64,000 nucleotides of DNA. Source: Lichtheimia corymbifera B2541 (lineage: Eukaryota; Mucoromycota; Mucoromycetes; Mucorales; Lichtheimiaceae). The stretch's first letter is position 1. Every line of letters begins with the position of its first letter. This document shows, piece by piece, positions 1 through 11,992 of this stretch. Below the pieces are notes generated by a model. It was given only the letters and a program-made list of their open reading frames with translations, was not told the origin of the DNA and ran no database searches. The stretch covers positions 62,001-126,000 of the forward strand of contig JNEU01001131.1 of the NCBI GenBank assembly GCA_000697475.1, in the 5' to 3' direction. The position numbers and the translations under genes are program-made.

Positions 1-378
1 CCTCAGCACCGCAAATAGTGATATCCTTAATGACTTGTCCTCATAGACCATCCATTCTCCTATCCCACATATACTTTAATAGACATTTTATATTACTTGT
101 CATGTGATAAGAATGGTTCATTGTTGTTGGTATATATACATGGCAGGGAAATGTAGAGAAACAACGTAGTGGGGGTACTCAGCTGTGGGTGACGGTATCG
201 TCTGTAAGTAGCTGCATCGGCAACGTGAAAGCATCCTACGCCTCGCAAACAAAACCAGAGAGGTTCGCGACCTAGGAAAGAAATGAATAAGACACGAATA
301 ATCGGGTCGATCCAAGACCATTTACCTTGCACTAGTGATTTCATAAGGTATGCTCATCCACTGGCAGTTCCATTTCCA

Positions 379-1047
379 TCAATACGGGCGACTCCTTCGA
401 TCCTTACTAGAACACGTGTGAGATGCTGTCATACACATTGCCATTCTGAACACACGTTTACCTACCACAATATGGCTGTTGAAGTTATCCCAACCTTCTT
501 CAGGTGACAGAAGACGTGATGCATTCGTAGGTTCGATATCACGATGTAAGCAGCAGTCATCAAGCAAAGCGCGATAGTTGGTAAAATGCCATGGCTCCAT
601 ATCTTCCTTCACATGGTGCATGAATCTTGCGATCAGTACTCTTGTCGTTGGATGAGATGCCGTTGTGCTTGAAATGATGCTGTGCAGATGCTGCTTTTGA
701 GCGGATAATGCGGATATTACAAGTGTATGGTGGTGGTGTCTTTGAAGCATCAGGAGTACGGTGCGCATGAATTAATCCCAAGAAGCCTAGATCGACACTG
801 TAAGCATCAAGCGTAATATCGACCACCATCAGCATTCAATCTTGGCTTACCCTTTCATCCTTTCGCCAACAGTATCATATATAGACCATAGTTGAGATAT
901 CGTTGTCCGTTGAAACGTGTACATAAATGCCCTGATTGCTTCATTGCTTATGCGTTGTTGAAATGCACTCGAGAACCACATGGGAGGAACGTACACGGGA
1001 TCAGTTGAAAGTGGTCGCTTTGACTTTTTCAGGCACAAGGCGCTCAC
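379..1047 (-). CDS. possible fragment of an intron-containing hypothetical gene
   Basis: Three minus-strand open stretches look protein-like. The first (1047 down to about 849) ends at a good donor (GTAAGC). A plausible 53 bp intron ending TTACAG near 795 then joins, in frame, to a second stretch beginning VDLGFLGLIHAHRT. A third stretch in another frame (about 770 to 470) reads FTNYRALLDDCCLHRDIEP and ends near another donor (GTAAAC). No single model joins all three without a further unseen intron or a frameshift, and no start codon can be fixed. I recognise no family. It could be a real low-expression gene, a decayed copy or chance. The support is only composition and the splice-like junctions. 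Confidence 0.25.
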
Positions 1048-1599
1048 CTAGACTGTAGCCTTCAAAGAGTGTCGGTGAGCCATGGGTGGGTTGTAGCGTC
1101 GAGTGCAATGGGCTGAGCAAAAGTGGGTGAAGGAGAAGAAGACAAGGAACAGTTTACCTCAGCCAAGGCCATTATTATACAAAGAAGCCCAACAACAATG
1201 AAACGAATACATAAAAGTATGCTTTGAAACAAAAACTGCCTAACGATTTATTTATTTCTTGGCAAGATAGTTGAATAATTTTAGCGATTAGAAGAGTTGA
1301 AAGCAAAATAAAGCGATTACCCAGGTTGAAAAGGGCCAGAGGAACGCGAGGTGTGAAAGATCAAAGGGTATTAGCTGTTCATACACCCCTCAACCCCCCG
1401 GAATCGCTCCCATGAAAAAATATAAACACGCAAGACATTTTCTCTGTATAATTTAGCACGGAGCTGTTGAACTCTTAGCTTACCTTTAAACCCCAACTTC
1501 TGTTGAAAAGTTAGGACCCACCTTCTGTTGAAAAGATGGGTAAATATAAGAAAATACAATAAAAAAAAGAAAGAGGTACCAATTCCTTCACAATACACT
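1048..1599. other. intergenic, nothing recognised
   Basis: AT-rich sequence between the weak fragment and the 3' end of the methionine synthase gene. The last few hundred bases probably hold the methionine synthase 3' UTR, since that gene is read leftwards and stops at 1600. I see no RNA gene or repeat here. Confidence 0.4.
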
Positions 1600-4067
1600 T
1601 TAGGCTTGAGCCTTTTGTGCACGGAAGTACTTGGCAACCTCAACCAAGTTGATCAAAGCGGCTTCGGTCTCTGGCCTAGATAGATACATGAAATAAGGAT
1701 TAGGAATCAATCAATCAATCACCATCATCACTCCCATAGAATCCAAATACATACCATTGTCTGCTCTTCAAACCACAGTCAGGGTTGGCCCAGAGAAGGT
1801 GTTCGGGAATGTACTTGAGCATATCGGCGAAACGGGTCTTCATCTCCTCAACGGAAGGCACACGGGGCGAGTGAATGTCATACAAACCAGGACCAATCTC
1901 ATTGGTGTATTGCTTGGTCTCAAAGATCTTGAGAAGCTTCTCATCAGACTTGGAGTTCTCAATGGTGATGACATCAGCTATAAAAGTAAGAGAGAATATG
2001 AGTATCCAAGTCATATACAACAATAACAATCATAATCCAAAACTTACCATCAAGATCACGGATAGCATCAAAGATATCGTTGAAGTCAGAGTAGCACATG
2101 TGGGTGTGGATTTGAGTGTCATCGCGAATACCAGAGGTGGCAAGACGGAAGCAGGCAACAGACCAGTCAAGGTAGGCATCCCAATCAGCACGGCGAATAG
2201 GCAAACCTTCACGAATAGCAGGCTCATCGACTTGAATGCAAGGAATACCAGCAGCTTCAAGGTCAACAACTTCATCACGAAGAGCAAGACCAATCTGGGA
2301 GCAGATATCCTTTTGAGGAATGTCATCACGAACGAAGGACCACTTCATCATGGTGACAGGACCAGTCAACATACCCTTCATAGGCTTGGAGGTAAGAGAT
2401 TGGGCATACTTGATCTCCTCAACAGTCATGGGACCACGACGAGCGACATCACCAAAGATGACAGGAGGCTTGACGCAACGGGAACCATAAGAGACAACCC
2501 AGCCGTTTTGAGTGAAGTCGTAACCATGAAGCAAGTGACCAAAGTGCTCAACCATGTCGTTACGCTCAGGCTCACCGTGAACCAACACATCCAAGCCAAC
2601 CTTCTCCTGGAAATCGACAACCTTCTTCATCTCAGCCTTGATGAAAGCATCATAGTCAGCATCGGAAAGTTCACCCTTGTTGTGCTTTTGACGGTTGATA
2701 CGGATCTCCTTGGTTTGAGGGAAAGAGCCAATGGTGGTGGTAGGGAAAAGAGGCAACTTGAGCTTCTTGACTTGAGCATCACGACGAACAGGGAAAGGAG
2801 AAGCACGCTTCCAGGCCTCAGTAGGGATCTTGGCAACACGGTCACGAACAGCAGGGTTGACGGTTTGAGGAGAAGTGCGGCGAGACTCAACAGCAGCGGC
2901 ATTAGCAGCCAAAGCATCCTTGACAGCATCACGGCCTTCGTTCAAAGCCTTGGCAATGACAACAATCTCAGCACACTTTTCAACAGAGAAAGCCAACCAG
3001 CTGAACAACTCGGGGTTGACCTCCTTGATCTTGGTTTCGAAAGCGGTGGAGAAAGGAGAGTGGGCAAGAGAGCAAGAAGGAGCAATGAAGACACGATCCT
3101 TGCCAAGAGCAGCAACAGCCTTCTCAGCCAAACCAATGGACTTGTCCAAGTTGTTGATCCAGATGTTACGACCATCCACCAAACCAAGAGAGAGCACTTG
3201 ATCAGCCTTGATCAAAGGAAGAATGGTGTCAAGTTCCTCAGGGGCACGGACGAAATCCAAATGAATGGCATCCACAAAGTCCTTGACAGCATAGACGTTG
3301 TTCTCAACACGACCAAAGTAAGCAGCAACCAAAAGCTTGAGAGTAGATTGCTCCTTGAGGGTCTTGTAGGCCTTCTCCAAAGCAAGCTTGACGTTGGCAT
3401 CCAAATCAAAGATCATGATAGGTTCATCAATTTGCACCCAGTCAGCACCAGCCTCAGCCAATTGCTTCAAGAGCTCAACATAAAGAGGAAGCACCTTGGG
3501 CAACAAGGAAAGGGTGTCAAAAGATTCACCAGTCTTTGCAGGCTTGCCGAGATACAAGAAAGAAACAGGGCCAACAAGAACAGGACGAGTGTGGATACCA
3601 AGAGCCTTGGCAGCCTTGAATTGCTCAACGGCACGGGGTTGTTGAAGAGAGAAAGCTTGGTCAACCTCGAACTCGGGAACGATGAAATGGTAGTTGGTGT
3701 CGAACCACTTCTTCATTTCCATAGCAGGGACATCCACCTTGGGGGTAGTCTCAGTAGCAGGCTTTTGCAAACCACGACCCATGGCAAAGTATTGGTCAAG
3801 AGGGTTCTTGATGTGCTGGTAGCGTTGAGGGATGGCACCAAATTGTTGAGCAGTGTCGAGAACACGGTCATAGAGAGTGTATTCGCCAGAAGGAATGTGC
3901 TCAATACCAGCATCCTTTTGCAACTTCCAGTGAGAAGCTTGAATATCTTGAACGCCCTTGTGGAGATCAGCTTCAGAGATCTTGCCGGACCAGTAGGACT
4001 CGACCAACTTCTTGAGCTCACGCTTAGCGCCGACGTAGGGGAAACCGAGGTTAGTGGCAACAACCAT
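1600..4067 (-). CDS. MET6: cobalamin-independent methionine synthase (5-methyltetrahydropteroyltriglutamate-homocysteine methyltransferase)
   Basis: Transfers the methyl group of polyglutamylated 5-methyltetrahydrofolate to homocysteine, the last step of methionine synthesis, in the cytosol. Three exons: 2048-4067, 1755-1977 and 1600-1675, with introns of 70 and 79 bp. The product is 772 aa, the usual fungal length (about 765-770). The N-terminal half starts [13 protein letters not shown], a typical MetE start. The C-terminal catalytic barrel shows the zinc-site motifs: THMCYSDF (His and Cys), [16 protein letters not shown], and the distal Cys in [11 protein letters not shown], the last reading across into exon 3. 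The start is the ATG at 4067; an upstream in-frame reading runs into the leader. A TATAAAAA-like box lies about 60 bp upstream (4129-4136). Strong codon bias creates a long antisense ORF over the gene that is not real. Confidence 0.97.
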
Positions 4068-4154
4068 TATGATAAAAAAGTGATGAGAGATGTGTGAATA
4101 CGGAAAAAGAAAACGCAAACGCGCATCCTTTTTATACTGACCAGGTTTAAGTTA

Positions 4155-4800
4155 ATGCACCAGATGAGATGGGAAAATTTTCCACCAATGACATGGCGTT
4201 GTAAATTGTATCAGATGCATGTTAGCATGAACCATGCCCCCACACTGCTGTTTCCTTTTGTCTTTTTTTCACCTCCAAACACCCCTTTACATGCATACCT
4301 ACACTATTTGGAAAACAACCATTATCTTTATCGCCCTCACAATATTATCCACACCATGGCTTATGATAGCGTAAAGGTGTGTATTTGCTGTTTGCAGCAA
4401 GGGTCGTGTGATTATTGTGTTACAAATCGGATCTGTCATATAGAACGTTTCCCCATTTGCAGGACCGTCGTCGTGGTAAAGATCGGCGATGGATTGGCCA
4501 TCAAATAGAATTGCGTGTAGGTTGCGTAACATCTAAATCATGCAGACACAGCATATTCCTCTCATAGCCAATATGCTTTGCTCAATGATACCAGGTAAAC
4601 CATAATTCAAATGCAACCTAATCTTGTCTTCCATAAAGGATGCAACGGCAAGGCCACCTTTGCTTGTGCTCCATAGTGGTGGTTGTGGAGAGATCATGTG
4701 CTTCCAACGCTAAATAAACATTGGCGGGCTTCCTAATCGCAATTTCATATGCCATCTACATCAGTCTAATGAGCCAATCATGACCCTCGAACCAAATAGG
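4155..4800. other. intergenic, upstream region of methionine synthase
   Basis: AT-rich DNA holding the promoter side of the methionine synthase gene. Short ORFs exist on both strands (for example minus 4299-4532, 77 aa), but none has a recognisable domain or a convincing gene structure. Nothing else is seen. Confidence 0.4.
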
Positions 4801-4809
4801 AGTCCATCA

Positions 4810-5190
4810 CTCTTCAAATCACACCATCATCCCAATAGCGGATCTCCCTTCCACAACCAATCCAAAAATACACCTCCCGCTTTGATGCAAATGAAACATT
4901 GCGAGACGTAGCTGATCACAATTATTGGTATGTTGTTGAGTCATAGCTCGCTGTGATGCGCGGTCTGCAAAAATCCTTGATGTATGAGAAACAAATGAGG
5001 TAAGGCATAGAGAGCATCGAAGATATGCAAGATGTGGTCATCCAATGCGTATGGGAAAGAGTATCTTTGTGCGTGAAAAGATAGCAACATGCACAACATA
5101 TTAACACAGACTCGAGGTGATGAGCGCTTCAGGAGTCATGTGAGAAAAGAAAGGTCTAATAGACACCGAATCCATGCATCTTGGTGTCTA
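4810..5190 (+). repeat. diverged direct repeat, left copy (partner at 9597-9930)
   Basis: The segment shares an ordered series of matching blocks with 9597-9930 in the same orientation. Examples are ACACCTCCCGCTTT, CTGATCACAATT, GCTGTGATGCGC, GTATGGGAAAGAG, TCATGTGAGAAAAG and GAATCCATGCATCTT. The two copies differ by many substitutions and small indels. No ORF runs through either copy, so this is probably an old non-coding duplication or the remains of a dispersed element. The two copies flank the repeat locus at 5.6-8.4 kb. Confidence 0.75.
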
Positions 5191-5640
5191 TCAATAATCG
5201 AATCATCCTCACATTTAGCAAAAAGGTGAGTTTTATATCACAGGATCCAACAATATCAACTATTCAACTCTCAAGCATCACCCTTTTTTACTCAAGCCAG
5301 TCCCAAGAACCTTTCCTTTCTAGTGTGCTCGGCATCCTTGACAAATAAAAGTCCCACTTTGTATATAAGCTCTATTTCAAGATCGCACAATCAACCATGG
5401 TATGGTTATTATTCCAGAAATGGTCAGTGGATCCTAAGCATACGCTTGGGATACGTCGATGGCCATTATCTGCCATCTGCCAAAAATCAACCTGCAGGGC
5501 AACCTCCTTGCGTCACAATAAAGCAACTTTACGTCTCACGCTTCATGCACATTCATACATAATACTCTCTATCACTGGTCATTTCAATCTTGTTGACCAT
5601 ACCATGATTAACCTGACATACAGGCAATCATAGGCGGACA

Positions 5641-6010
5641 TTACTATAGGCGAAGGATCCATCATCATGCACCCTCTACCAATAGGATCGACCCTTCGAA
5701 TCGTATTCTCCCAGATTTGTTACACACAAACAAGGTGCGCTTGACCGCGACGAGCAACTTTGTTCGATAGTAGACCCCACGTTACATTGTAAAGTTTAGA
5801 GATACAGGCACCTTTATGTTTTTACTATGCTATAAGCGTGATGCTATATGATAGGTGGTCTTTGTTCGTTGTCAATCACCTCTCTCATATTAGAGACAAA
5901 GATGCAGAATGACTGGAGAGTGCCACAAAGTCCAGGGGCTGGAGTTGAAGGGTCGATCCTATTGGCGGAGAGTGCATGATCGATCCCTCCCCTGCCTACC
6001 TCTATAGTAA
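5641..6010. mobile_element. MITE-like element with terminal inverted repeats carrying one unit of the palindromic repeat family
   Basis: The ends are imperfect inverted repeats about 55-60 bp long: TTACTATAG at 5641-5649 matches CTATAGTAA at 6002-6010, and inside them CCAATAGGATCGACCCTTC (about 5680-5698) is the exact reverse complement of sequence near 5950-5975. The 370 bp length, absence of coding capacity and terminal inverted repeats suggest a non-autonomous DNA element. The interior (about 5730-5880) contains TTGTTCGATAGTAGACCCC and ATACAGGCACCTTTATG, the core of the units that make up the large array at 48.9-51.4 kb. No clear target-site duplication was found, so the transposon reading is inference. 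Confidence 0.6.
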
Positions 6011-6319
6011 CCTCTGCCGGTGGTAGCTGGTATGCAGTGGTCTGCTCTCATAAAAGGTATCGTAAGATAGCATTAACTTAAACTTGACACAGGTCAGCAT
6101 CGTATGATAATTTACTTGCATCACGCTGTATCACAGACCACTCTTCTTAAACCATTAATAACGCATTAAACTTACAATGAACCAAGCTTTCTGTAACAAG
6201 CTGTATTGTTGGGCACCGTCACTCTCCAAATACAAGCGTTTAAGATTTTATTGCTTTGCGTTATCAGCATGTGAAATAGGAAGCTATATCGAATGAAACA
6301 TGATGCGATGATGCATATG

Positions 6320-8350
6320 ATTCAATCCCCCCTTTTAATCCAGAAACCAACAAATGACCCACTCCTTACTGTACACATACAAGCTGATAGCATGATACCC
6401 TTATACATAATCTGTTGATACCAATTCTCATTCAATAAAAGTCAAAGAAGATGTTTATGAAATAAATATGATGATGGAACAGCAAAATGCAAATTGAATA
6501 AGGTACATACGGGAGAATTACATTGAGGTAAGAGGGGAAAATGTGTCATTGTATTCTTGATTGATGGTGTCATAATCGTCCTTCATCCGAGATTGCGTTG
6601 ACTCGTGTATCCAATATCATCCATGGCTGTAAACACCTTTCGTCGATTCCGTCTTATCCGTCATCATCCTCAGCCGTATCCACGTGATATGATCCATGAT
6701 ACCTGCTGCCAACGCGACAAGTAACCACCATGATTCTCGTTTCCATCCATCCATCCACCATAAACATTCCAAATCCATATGCTGGTGAAAAGGAACTCCA
6801 GAGATCGCTGTTGATATGCTTCCATTTCCATCCGATCCTTTGGTCTCTCTCTCTGTTGGTCATTCTCCATCACTGATCAACCAGCTGAAGCTTGCTTGTA
6901 TTGCCGCGTAGTTGATGGCTGATATGGTGTCATCCAAACTAAACATCGCGTTCTGAATGGGCCAAGGAAACCGAAACGCTCAATACACCCTATTCCTTCC
7001 TTCCATTTCATGTACCAAGACAAGGCAGTATTCAGATCCATATCCATAGGTGTCTGAGAAGACTGAAAGTTGCTACACGTAAATAAAAGCTGCTTGTATA
7101 CAATGGGTGTCTGCTGTTCAGTGAAAAGGGTGTAAGACAAGTTGCTGCAAATATATCGAGACAATGGTGTAGAGACCTTGCTAATGGCAATTGCTGGAAT
7201 GAATCCTGTTACGATTGGTCCTGGTAGAGGAGTGTACAGCGAGAACGTGCAGTGTCAAGGAACGCCGGTGCTGTAGTGGGGTGCATACGCCATGGAGTTG
7301 CCATTCAGTTAAAGACAATAGGATCAAGACCGTTGTAGGATTGACATGATGGGCTGAAGAGGACAATCGTTCGCAGATGGTAGTTGTACTTGAATGCATC
7401 AACAGTTGAGAATGGGAAGAAGAGGGAGATAAAGTGGGATTGGGAAGAGGTGGAAATTAAATCTCAGACATATTCATATACACTGATATCAAAGCATGAT
7501 ATTGGGATTGCCTGTCTCGGACCTCAAACTTTCACACAATATGCTCTAGGACATGCTGAACAACTTTGTATTAATAAAGAACCCACACTTCATTTGAAAA
7601 TTTCGAAAAGTAGAGAATAATGTGGGGTTTACTATGATGGGCGGAAATTGGGAAAGCGCCGGATGTATGGAAAAGTCAATTAGTATGTAGTTTCTTGGGA
7701 TCCCCCATCTCGCACTTGAAACTTGGTTAGAAGGTTCACTGAGTCATGCTGATCAACTCCATTCATTTAAAAACCGCATGGTTCATTATGAACATTTTGA
7801 ATGTGGGCCAGCCCAAATGTAGGGAAAAGTAGGGTAGACGCTCCTGTTCCCCGAGATTGCCCACCTCGAGCCTGAAACTTTCACACAACATCCTTTCGAC
7901 CACGCCGAGCAATTTCGTTCCCATAAAGGCGCGAGGGTTCATTATGAAAATTATGAATGTCGGAGAGGTGATGAATGGATGGGAACATATATAGTGTGTG
8001 CGGTCGATACCCGCCGATATTGCCCATCTCGACCTTGAAAGTTGGTCAGATGGTGCTTCCGGGTATGCTAATCAACTTTGTCCTAATAAATCCTCCACGG
8101 TTCATTGTAAGGTTTTGAGATATTGCTGTATTTGTGTTTTGCCTATGCCATAAGCGTGATGGAGTTGCTTTCTCCTAGTGGATGGTGATGACTGCATTAA
8201 CGGAAAGATGAAGAGCTGAGTGAAATAGCACGTGGTGGTTACACACACGTCGTTGACAGGTTGCTGTATGATTGATGATGATGATCGCCTTCAGAAGGTA
8301 CATAAGTAAACATAGAACCAATAATAAAGGTGGATCAAAGTAATTGGCTT
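6320..8350 (+). repeat. large dispersed repeat locus, copy A (partner at 47160-51640)
   Basis: A non-coding or decayed segment of about 2 kb, collinear with 47160-51640 in the same orientation. Some stretches are nearly identical: GATATTGGGATTGCCTGTCTC, then ATGCTCTAGGACATGCTGAA, and AATGTGGGGTTTACTATGAT, are found in both (compare 7499-7640 with 48241-48380). Divergence is greater at the left end. The right end (8150-8350; GTGATGGAGTTG, GCATTAACGGAAAGATG, GACAGGTTGCTG) matches 51435-51640. Copy B carries about 2.5 kb of additional palindromic array between these right-end matches and the tandem units, so copy A looks like the version without the expansion. Confidence 0.85.
7510..8120 (+). 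repeat. four degenerate tandem units of about 150-190 bp within copy A
   Basis: A recurring pattern begins near 7515, 7708, 7858 and 8025. Each unit opens with a (C)CATCTCG-like string, then (G)AAACTT(T/G)G or CACACAA, a GAC/CATGCTGAxCAACTTTGTT-like core, a purine-rich run, and CATTATGAAxATTTTGAA. The same four-unit block is present in copy B at about 48250-48880. The core resembles the ACGAGCAACTTTGTTCGAT core of the 48.9-51.4 kb array, so both probably descend from one ancestral unit. No ORF spans the units. Confidence 0.6.
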
Positions 8351-9098
8351 ATATGTACAAGACACATCCACGTTGCGTTGGCCTGCATAAAAACCAATTG
8401 GTATGATTAATGCCGCACGGTCCTGAATGATAGTATCTCCTGACTACAGTAAAGCCATGTATAGCTTAATTATGAGGACCATGTACAATTGGAATCCCAA
8501 TCAGTGGTTATTATGTATAGTGTATGGTTGGGCACATATTCACAGCGGTAGCTGTAGCAAGCGGGGGTGGCGTGGAGTGCATTGAGAACAACGAAAGGGA
8601 AGACAAAGGGCCCCTTCTTCTCCTCTTCCGTTTCACAAAGCAATGTAAGAGTAACTCCATTAACAAAGTACAGAGCATTAACTGCTGCCACTGTTACATT
8701 CAATGCAGAACGTCAACGGCGAACAGGTGGACAATGGCGACACTTCCTAGTGACAACAAGTATATACGCGCGATCTACCCATGGCTCAAGCTCCCAATGC
8801 AATACAACGTGTACGTTCACTTTATTATTAAGTTGGGCGTTGAGTTACTAAAGTTATGTATAGTTTGCTCTTCTCCCGTTTATGCAAGGTCCAAGAGGTC
8901 CGTTGTGTGTCCCGTGTATGCTTCCTGTGCTTGTCATCAAGGAGAGGTCCCAACGCGTAGTTACTTTGGGTATGTAGACACGAAAAGTGAATGCTATTCA
9001 TGTTATCTTACGTCGCAGTATTATAGCTTGAATACGTTGGATCATGGTACCTGTGACAATAGTAAGGCATTGGTTTCAAAGCAAGAACACAGGGGCAT

Positions 9099-9480
9099 AT
9101 GTTTCATTTTGGTACGTATGTTGTAGGATCAGCAATGGAAGGCCTGTTAATTAACGAGCCTTACAATGAAACAGCAGCAGCACATTATGGATGGACTGTT
9201 GACCAGGGTATGGGAAACAAGAACGTTATTGAGAAATACATATCCCAAGGTAAGAGTGTTCATCCTGGGATTTGTTGCCTTCAAGTGCACTTACGAAAGA
9301 AATAGAGTGGCGTGCTATCTTCAGTCGTATTCTTATATCACGACAGCACGTCAAGGATGCCATTGTGCTGTACAGTCTATGGGAGAAGGCCTTGTTGTGG
9401 TAGCGGAAAATGTGCTGCTTGGCTTGAAATATGGATACTCTCTGCGTACGGCCTCTCAAAAAGGTCACTGTTGATCTTGC
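9099..9480 (+). pseudogene. possible coding remnant, product unknown
   Basis: A plus-strand stretch reads GTYVVGSAMEGLLINEPYN and continues to VIEKYISQ, ending at a good donor (GTAAGAG, about 9251). A candidate acceptor near 9345 (CACGACAG) would continue in frame to a tail ending ASQKGHC. The composition is protein-like, but no initiator context or recognisable domain is present, and longer ORFs around it (8524-9126) look random. It could be a decayed gene in a repeat-rich area. Low certainty. Confidence 0.25.
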
Positions 9481-9596
9481 CAAGACTATGTACATGCCCT
9501 CGGAGCCGATAGCAGCGGTTGGTCAAGATGCGAAGAGCTACTGAAGAACCTTTCCTATCTCCCACCCACAAATGTATTTCATTCCCGTTGCACCAT

Positions 9597-9930
9597 CACA
9601 CTTCAAACCACGCCATCGTCCAAATATATAGCAGATACACCTCCCGCTTTCAGGCAAATGAAACAGTGCTGATCACAATTGTTGGGATATTGAGTCATGG
9701 CTTACTTGCTGTGATGCGCCATCTGCATCTTTAAAAGTAAAAATGGGAGACATGTGATATGGATGACCATCGTGTATGGGAAAGAGAAATCTTGTGCATA
9801 AAATATCAGTGAAAGAGAGCAGTTTGCCGCACAAATATAACACAACAATCTCAAGGTGATGATGAGCACTTCAGGGGACAGTCATGTGAGAAAAGGAAAC
9901 ACGTCGAATCCATGCATCTTTATGTCTCAT
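9597..9930 (+). repeat. diverged direct repeat, right copy (partner at 4810-5190)
   Basis: Same orientation and same order of matching blocks as 4810-5190, described in that entry. With the left copy it brackets the repeat-rich interval, so the whole 4.8-9.9 kb stretch may have been assembled by duplication or insertion. Confidence 0.7.
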
Positions 9931-10232
9931 AAAAGGTGATACAATCAACTGGGAAGGTGTGTGTGCTGTTGTATATAATATCCAAGGAGTGTGTTATTGA
10001 CTGGGTCGACTATATAAGGAAAAGGAGAGAGAAAGAAAAAGAGAGATCAGCAGCCCTTGTATAATTAATTGCAGCCTAGGAGACCCTGTCTAATGTGAAT
10101 GGGCCATCTATCATTATTATTTTTCTTCTTCTTGTTAATTGTACTTTACATCCTTAATCTTTTACATCAACCTTTATAATCAAAAGAACAATATATATCG
10201 TGCATTCATGTCGTTGGTAATAATGAAAAGAG

Positions 10233-11992
10233 ATGGGTGCAACAAGTAGGTGGGGGAATTTTGTTAACCATGTCGCTTGTTTAAAGTCATCCAGCGAGTT
10301 GGAGCGTCTTGTTCTTAAACACAATCCTCAAGGCGTCATTTACACCCGGCATCTCCTCCCATTCCTTGACTCCATTGAACAGACTCATGGACATGCATTG
10401 TTGATCTCTCCTCAGAAAGCGGCGATTGAGCCATACTGCAAGGCCAACCCCAATGTTGAAATGACGACAAGCGATATCGTTGCTCTGTTGACGCTTGTAC
10501 CACCCCAACTGCATAATAGTGATCAGGTATGCACTTTCTTCTCTTAAATGAATCTCCACTGAAACGACGTTCATTGATAGGACAGCAACCCTATGATGCA
10601 AAGCAATGAGCAGGAACTATTGGAGAAGGAGGCAAGACGTTATCGTCGATCCATTCAGCTTACGCGTAGCATTCGACGATCTGAGCACAATTTGACATCT
10701 TTGACACGTGAGAACGAGGGTCGCATCGTACAGCTCCAGAGTCGCGTCGATGATATGAACTCTGAAGTCGCTCGTCAGAAGCATGAAATCCAAGAATACA
10801 AGAAAAAGGAAAGCACAAGTCTACAGCAAATTGATGCGGTAAGTATGGGTTGCTGGGAAATGGGATACTGCTACTACAGCGTACTCAAATCTCATATTGC
10901 AATCATTAGCTTGAAGCGCATATTGCATCCATTGAAAGCACCGAGACCAACCAGAAAATGATGTACCGGTCCCTGAAGAAATTATACAATGAAAAGTGCC
11001 GTAAGTACCTGAGGAGCCCAAGAGCAAGTGATCCAGCATGCTCACTGCTATTCTTAGAGGAAGCACGAGAATTACATGATATGCTACACCAAAAAGCACG
11101 CGTATTGGAAGAAACGGAACGGCTATGTCAATCCATCAACAATGAATTCCACCATCTCAAGCATGAAAAGAGCAAATTATTAGCTATGCAAAGCACGCTC
11201 GAGCGAGAACTTGCGACCTCTCGATACACCCATGTACAGCTAGAAGAGCAGCGCAATGAAAACCAACGGCTTAAAGAGATCATCGGTGGGCTCCAATCCA
11301 ATCTACTGCAGGCCGATCAGGATCTTGACCAACAACGTTTATTATACGATGATGGGTTGGATTACATAATGAATGATAATGCTGGTGGAGCTATGGAGGA
11401 TATAAGCCAAGGTAAAGGGTAAAAGTATGGATGTCGTGATTGATAACGCAGATCATAACTGATATCGTTTCATTTACTTGTACATAGTCAGACAAGAGTT
11501 AACACAGCTCAAGTATGCATTGAATCAAGAGAATATGTCGCTTGCAGCAGAATTATTACGGTTTGATGCATTTGACAACCCCACTGAGGCCTGCCAGGAT
11601 GTACGTGATGGTCATAAAGTAAGTTCAAGGAGTACAAGGTGGGGTGGGAAATCATGCGGCCATTCGAACTATATCTAATTCATGCAAAGATGCCCACAGC
11701 TATTTCATTAGCACAACAAGAGATGTTCAATAACAAGGACACAACAGCACTTACAAACACGGCAACCACTTTTGCTTTATACACGCTATTGGTATATATC
11801 TTTGGAATTGTCACCTCTACGTTTCTTTTGGAGAATGCTGCCGGTTCAAGTACTGGGTTGGAAGCACTCATGACGATGGCATCATCATCACAAGCAGGTC
11901 CAGGCTCCTCTTTTGCAACCAACAAGCTATTAGAAGTCATAATTTATTGGATTGAAAAGATTGTGTTCGAGAATCGAGTGATGGCCAATTAA
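10233..11992 (+). CDS. coiled-coil protein with a C-terminal membrane segment, function unknown
   Basis: Six exons: 10233-10526, 10581-10838, 10910-11000, 11058-11411, 11488-11618 and 11690-11992, giving 476 aa. All introns have GT..AG ends and keep frame. Residues of about 100-330 are rich in E, Q, K, R and L with heptad-like spacing (for example LTSLTRENEGRIVQLQSRVD and LEETERLCQSINNEFHHLK), predicting long coiled coils. A hydrophobic stretch near the C terminus (TFALYTLLVYIFGIVTSTFL) should be one membrane span, followed by a short tail ending ENRVMAN. This layout suits a tail-anchored tether, golgin or organelle-contact protein, but no family is recognised. The first exon could be extended upstream by an alternative intron near 10247; I chose the simplest open reading. 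Confidence 0.7.

Noticed and set aside
1875..4097. 740-codon ORF on the plus strand
   Set aside because: It is exactly antisense to the methionine synthase gene. The strong codon bias of highly expressed genes leaves the opposite strand free of stops. The translation has no domain.
8524..9126. 200 aa plus-strand ORF
   Set aside because: Composition (many Cys, Tyr, Ser) and lack of any domain or splice structure look like random AT-balanced sequence. Only the following stretch (9099-9480) was kept as a weak remnant.
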